Positions 63,924-64,000 of a stretch of DNA of 64,000 bases are shown here, piece after piece. Made by a program: the position numbers and the translations under genes. This stretch comes from Photobacterium proteolyticum (GTDB lineage: Bacteria; Pseudomonadota; Gammaproteobacteria; Enterobacterales; Vibrionaceae). Each line of letters starts with the position of its first letter. Within the stretch, counting starts at the first letter, position 1. The DNA lies in contig NZ_MJIL01000056.1 of assembly GCF_001939735.1 (NCBI RefSeq), positions 30,503 to 94,502 of the forward strand, read 5' to 3'. The notes beneath the pieces are model-generated. The model ran no database searches. It was given only the letters and a program-made list of their open reading frames with translations, and had not been told where the DNA came from.

Positions 63924-64000
63924 GCGGAAGTGGCGGAATTGGTAGACGCACCAGATTTAGGTTCTGGCGCCGCAAGGTGTGAGAGTTCAAGTCTCTCCTT
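63924..64000 (+). tRNA. tRNA-Leu(UAG), copy 7 (cut by window end)
   Basis: The first 77 of 85 bases are present and identical to the other copies; the gene continues past the window. Confidence 0.93.

Overview
The window looks like chromosomal DNA of a marine gammaproteobacterium of the Vibrionaceae, most likely near Photobacterium/Grimontia. The grounds are gene order and protein similarity judged by eye: yfbU, yfbV-ackA-pta, yfcE and yfcH together; the ybbP-ybbA/tesA/ybbO/ybbN block; hemA-prfA-prmC-sirB2-sirB1-kdsA opposite lolB-ispE-prs-pth-ychF; a MetJ-type operator before an NhaC-family transporter; and very large tandem tRNA arrays. No rRNA, CRISPR, prophage or insertion sequence was seen.

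Layout. 0-2.6 kb: 3' part of fhs, a CbiM-like membrane protein, yfbU. 2.8-7.8 kb: a three-gene sensory operon (periplasmic binding protein, histidine kinase, PgtA/DctD-like regulator with a decayed AAA+ domain) with no transporter beside it. 7.8-13.2 kb: rlmA, a ChaN-like haem/iron lipoprotein behind a Fur-like box, and a TrpXYZ-type ABC transporter. 13.2-17.7 kb: a GC-rich palindromic repeat, yfbV, and ackA-pta for acetate/acetyl-phosphate metabolism. 17.9-18.7 kb: an AT-rich islet with two unknown genes. 18.7-25.7 kb: focA, a TauE/SafE exporter, a SIMPL protein, yfcE, a four-gene DUF1538 antiporter operon with PII-like and CBS proteins, and yfcH. 25.8-32.3 kb: the ybbPA-tesA-ybbO-cnoX region. 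32.3-36.2 kb: copper homeostasis (cueR, a CopA with five metal-binding domains, and a 25-residue membrane peptide). 36.2-38.5 kb: a TraB/GumN protein and a tRNA-Pro(UGG) array in which four intact genes alternate with decayed copies. 38.7-45.3 kb: DUF3149 peptide, smrB, LysE exporter and LysR regulator, ybaK, a 5'-nucleotidase lipoprotein, and metT under MetJ boxes. 45.4-50.8 kb: two tandem chemoreceptors and a HAAAP amino-acid permease. 51-61.2 kb: kdsA to hemA on the minus strand and lolB to ychF on the plus strand. 61.4-64 kb: a Met-Leu(UAG)-Gln tRNA trimer repeated six times, then Met, Leu(CAG) and another Leu(UAG) cut by the window edge.

How it fits together. Most of the window is housekeeping: translation (prfA/prmC, pth, ychF, smrB, rlmA, ybaK, at least 25 tRNA genes), envelope synthesis (kdsA, lolB), isoprenoid, haem and PRPP supply. 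The expanded tRNA sets suggest a fast-growing organism. ackA and pta use CTA leucine codons heavily, which matches the multiplied tRNA-Leu(UAG) genes. The more unusual material is the tRNA-Pro/pseudo-tRNA array, the degenerate regulator, the small membrane peptides next to larger partners, and the AT-rich islet.
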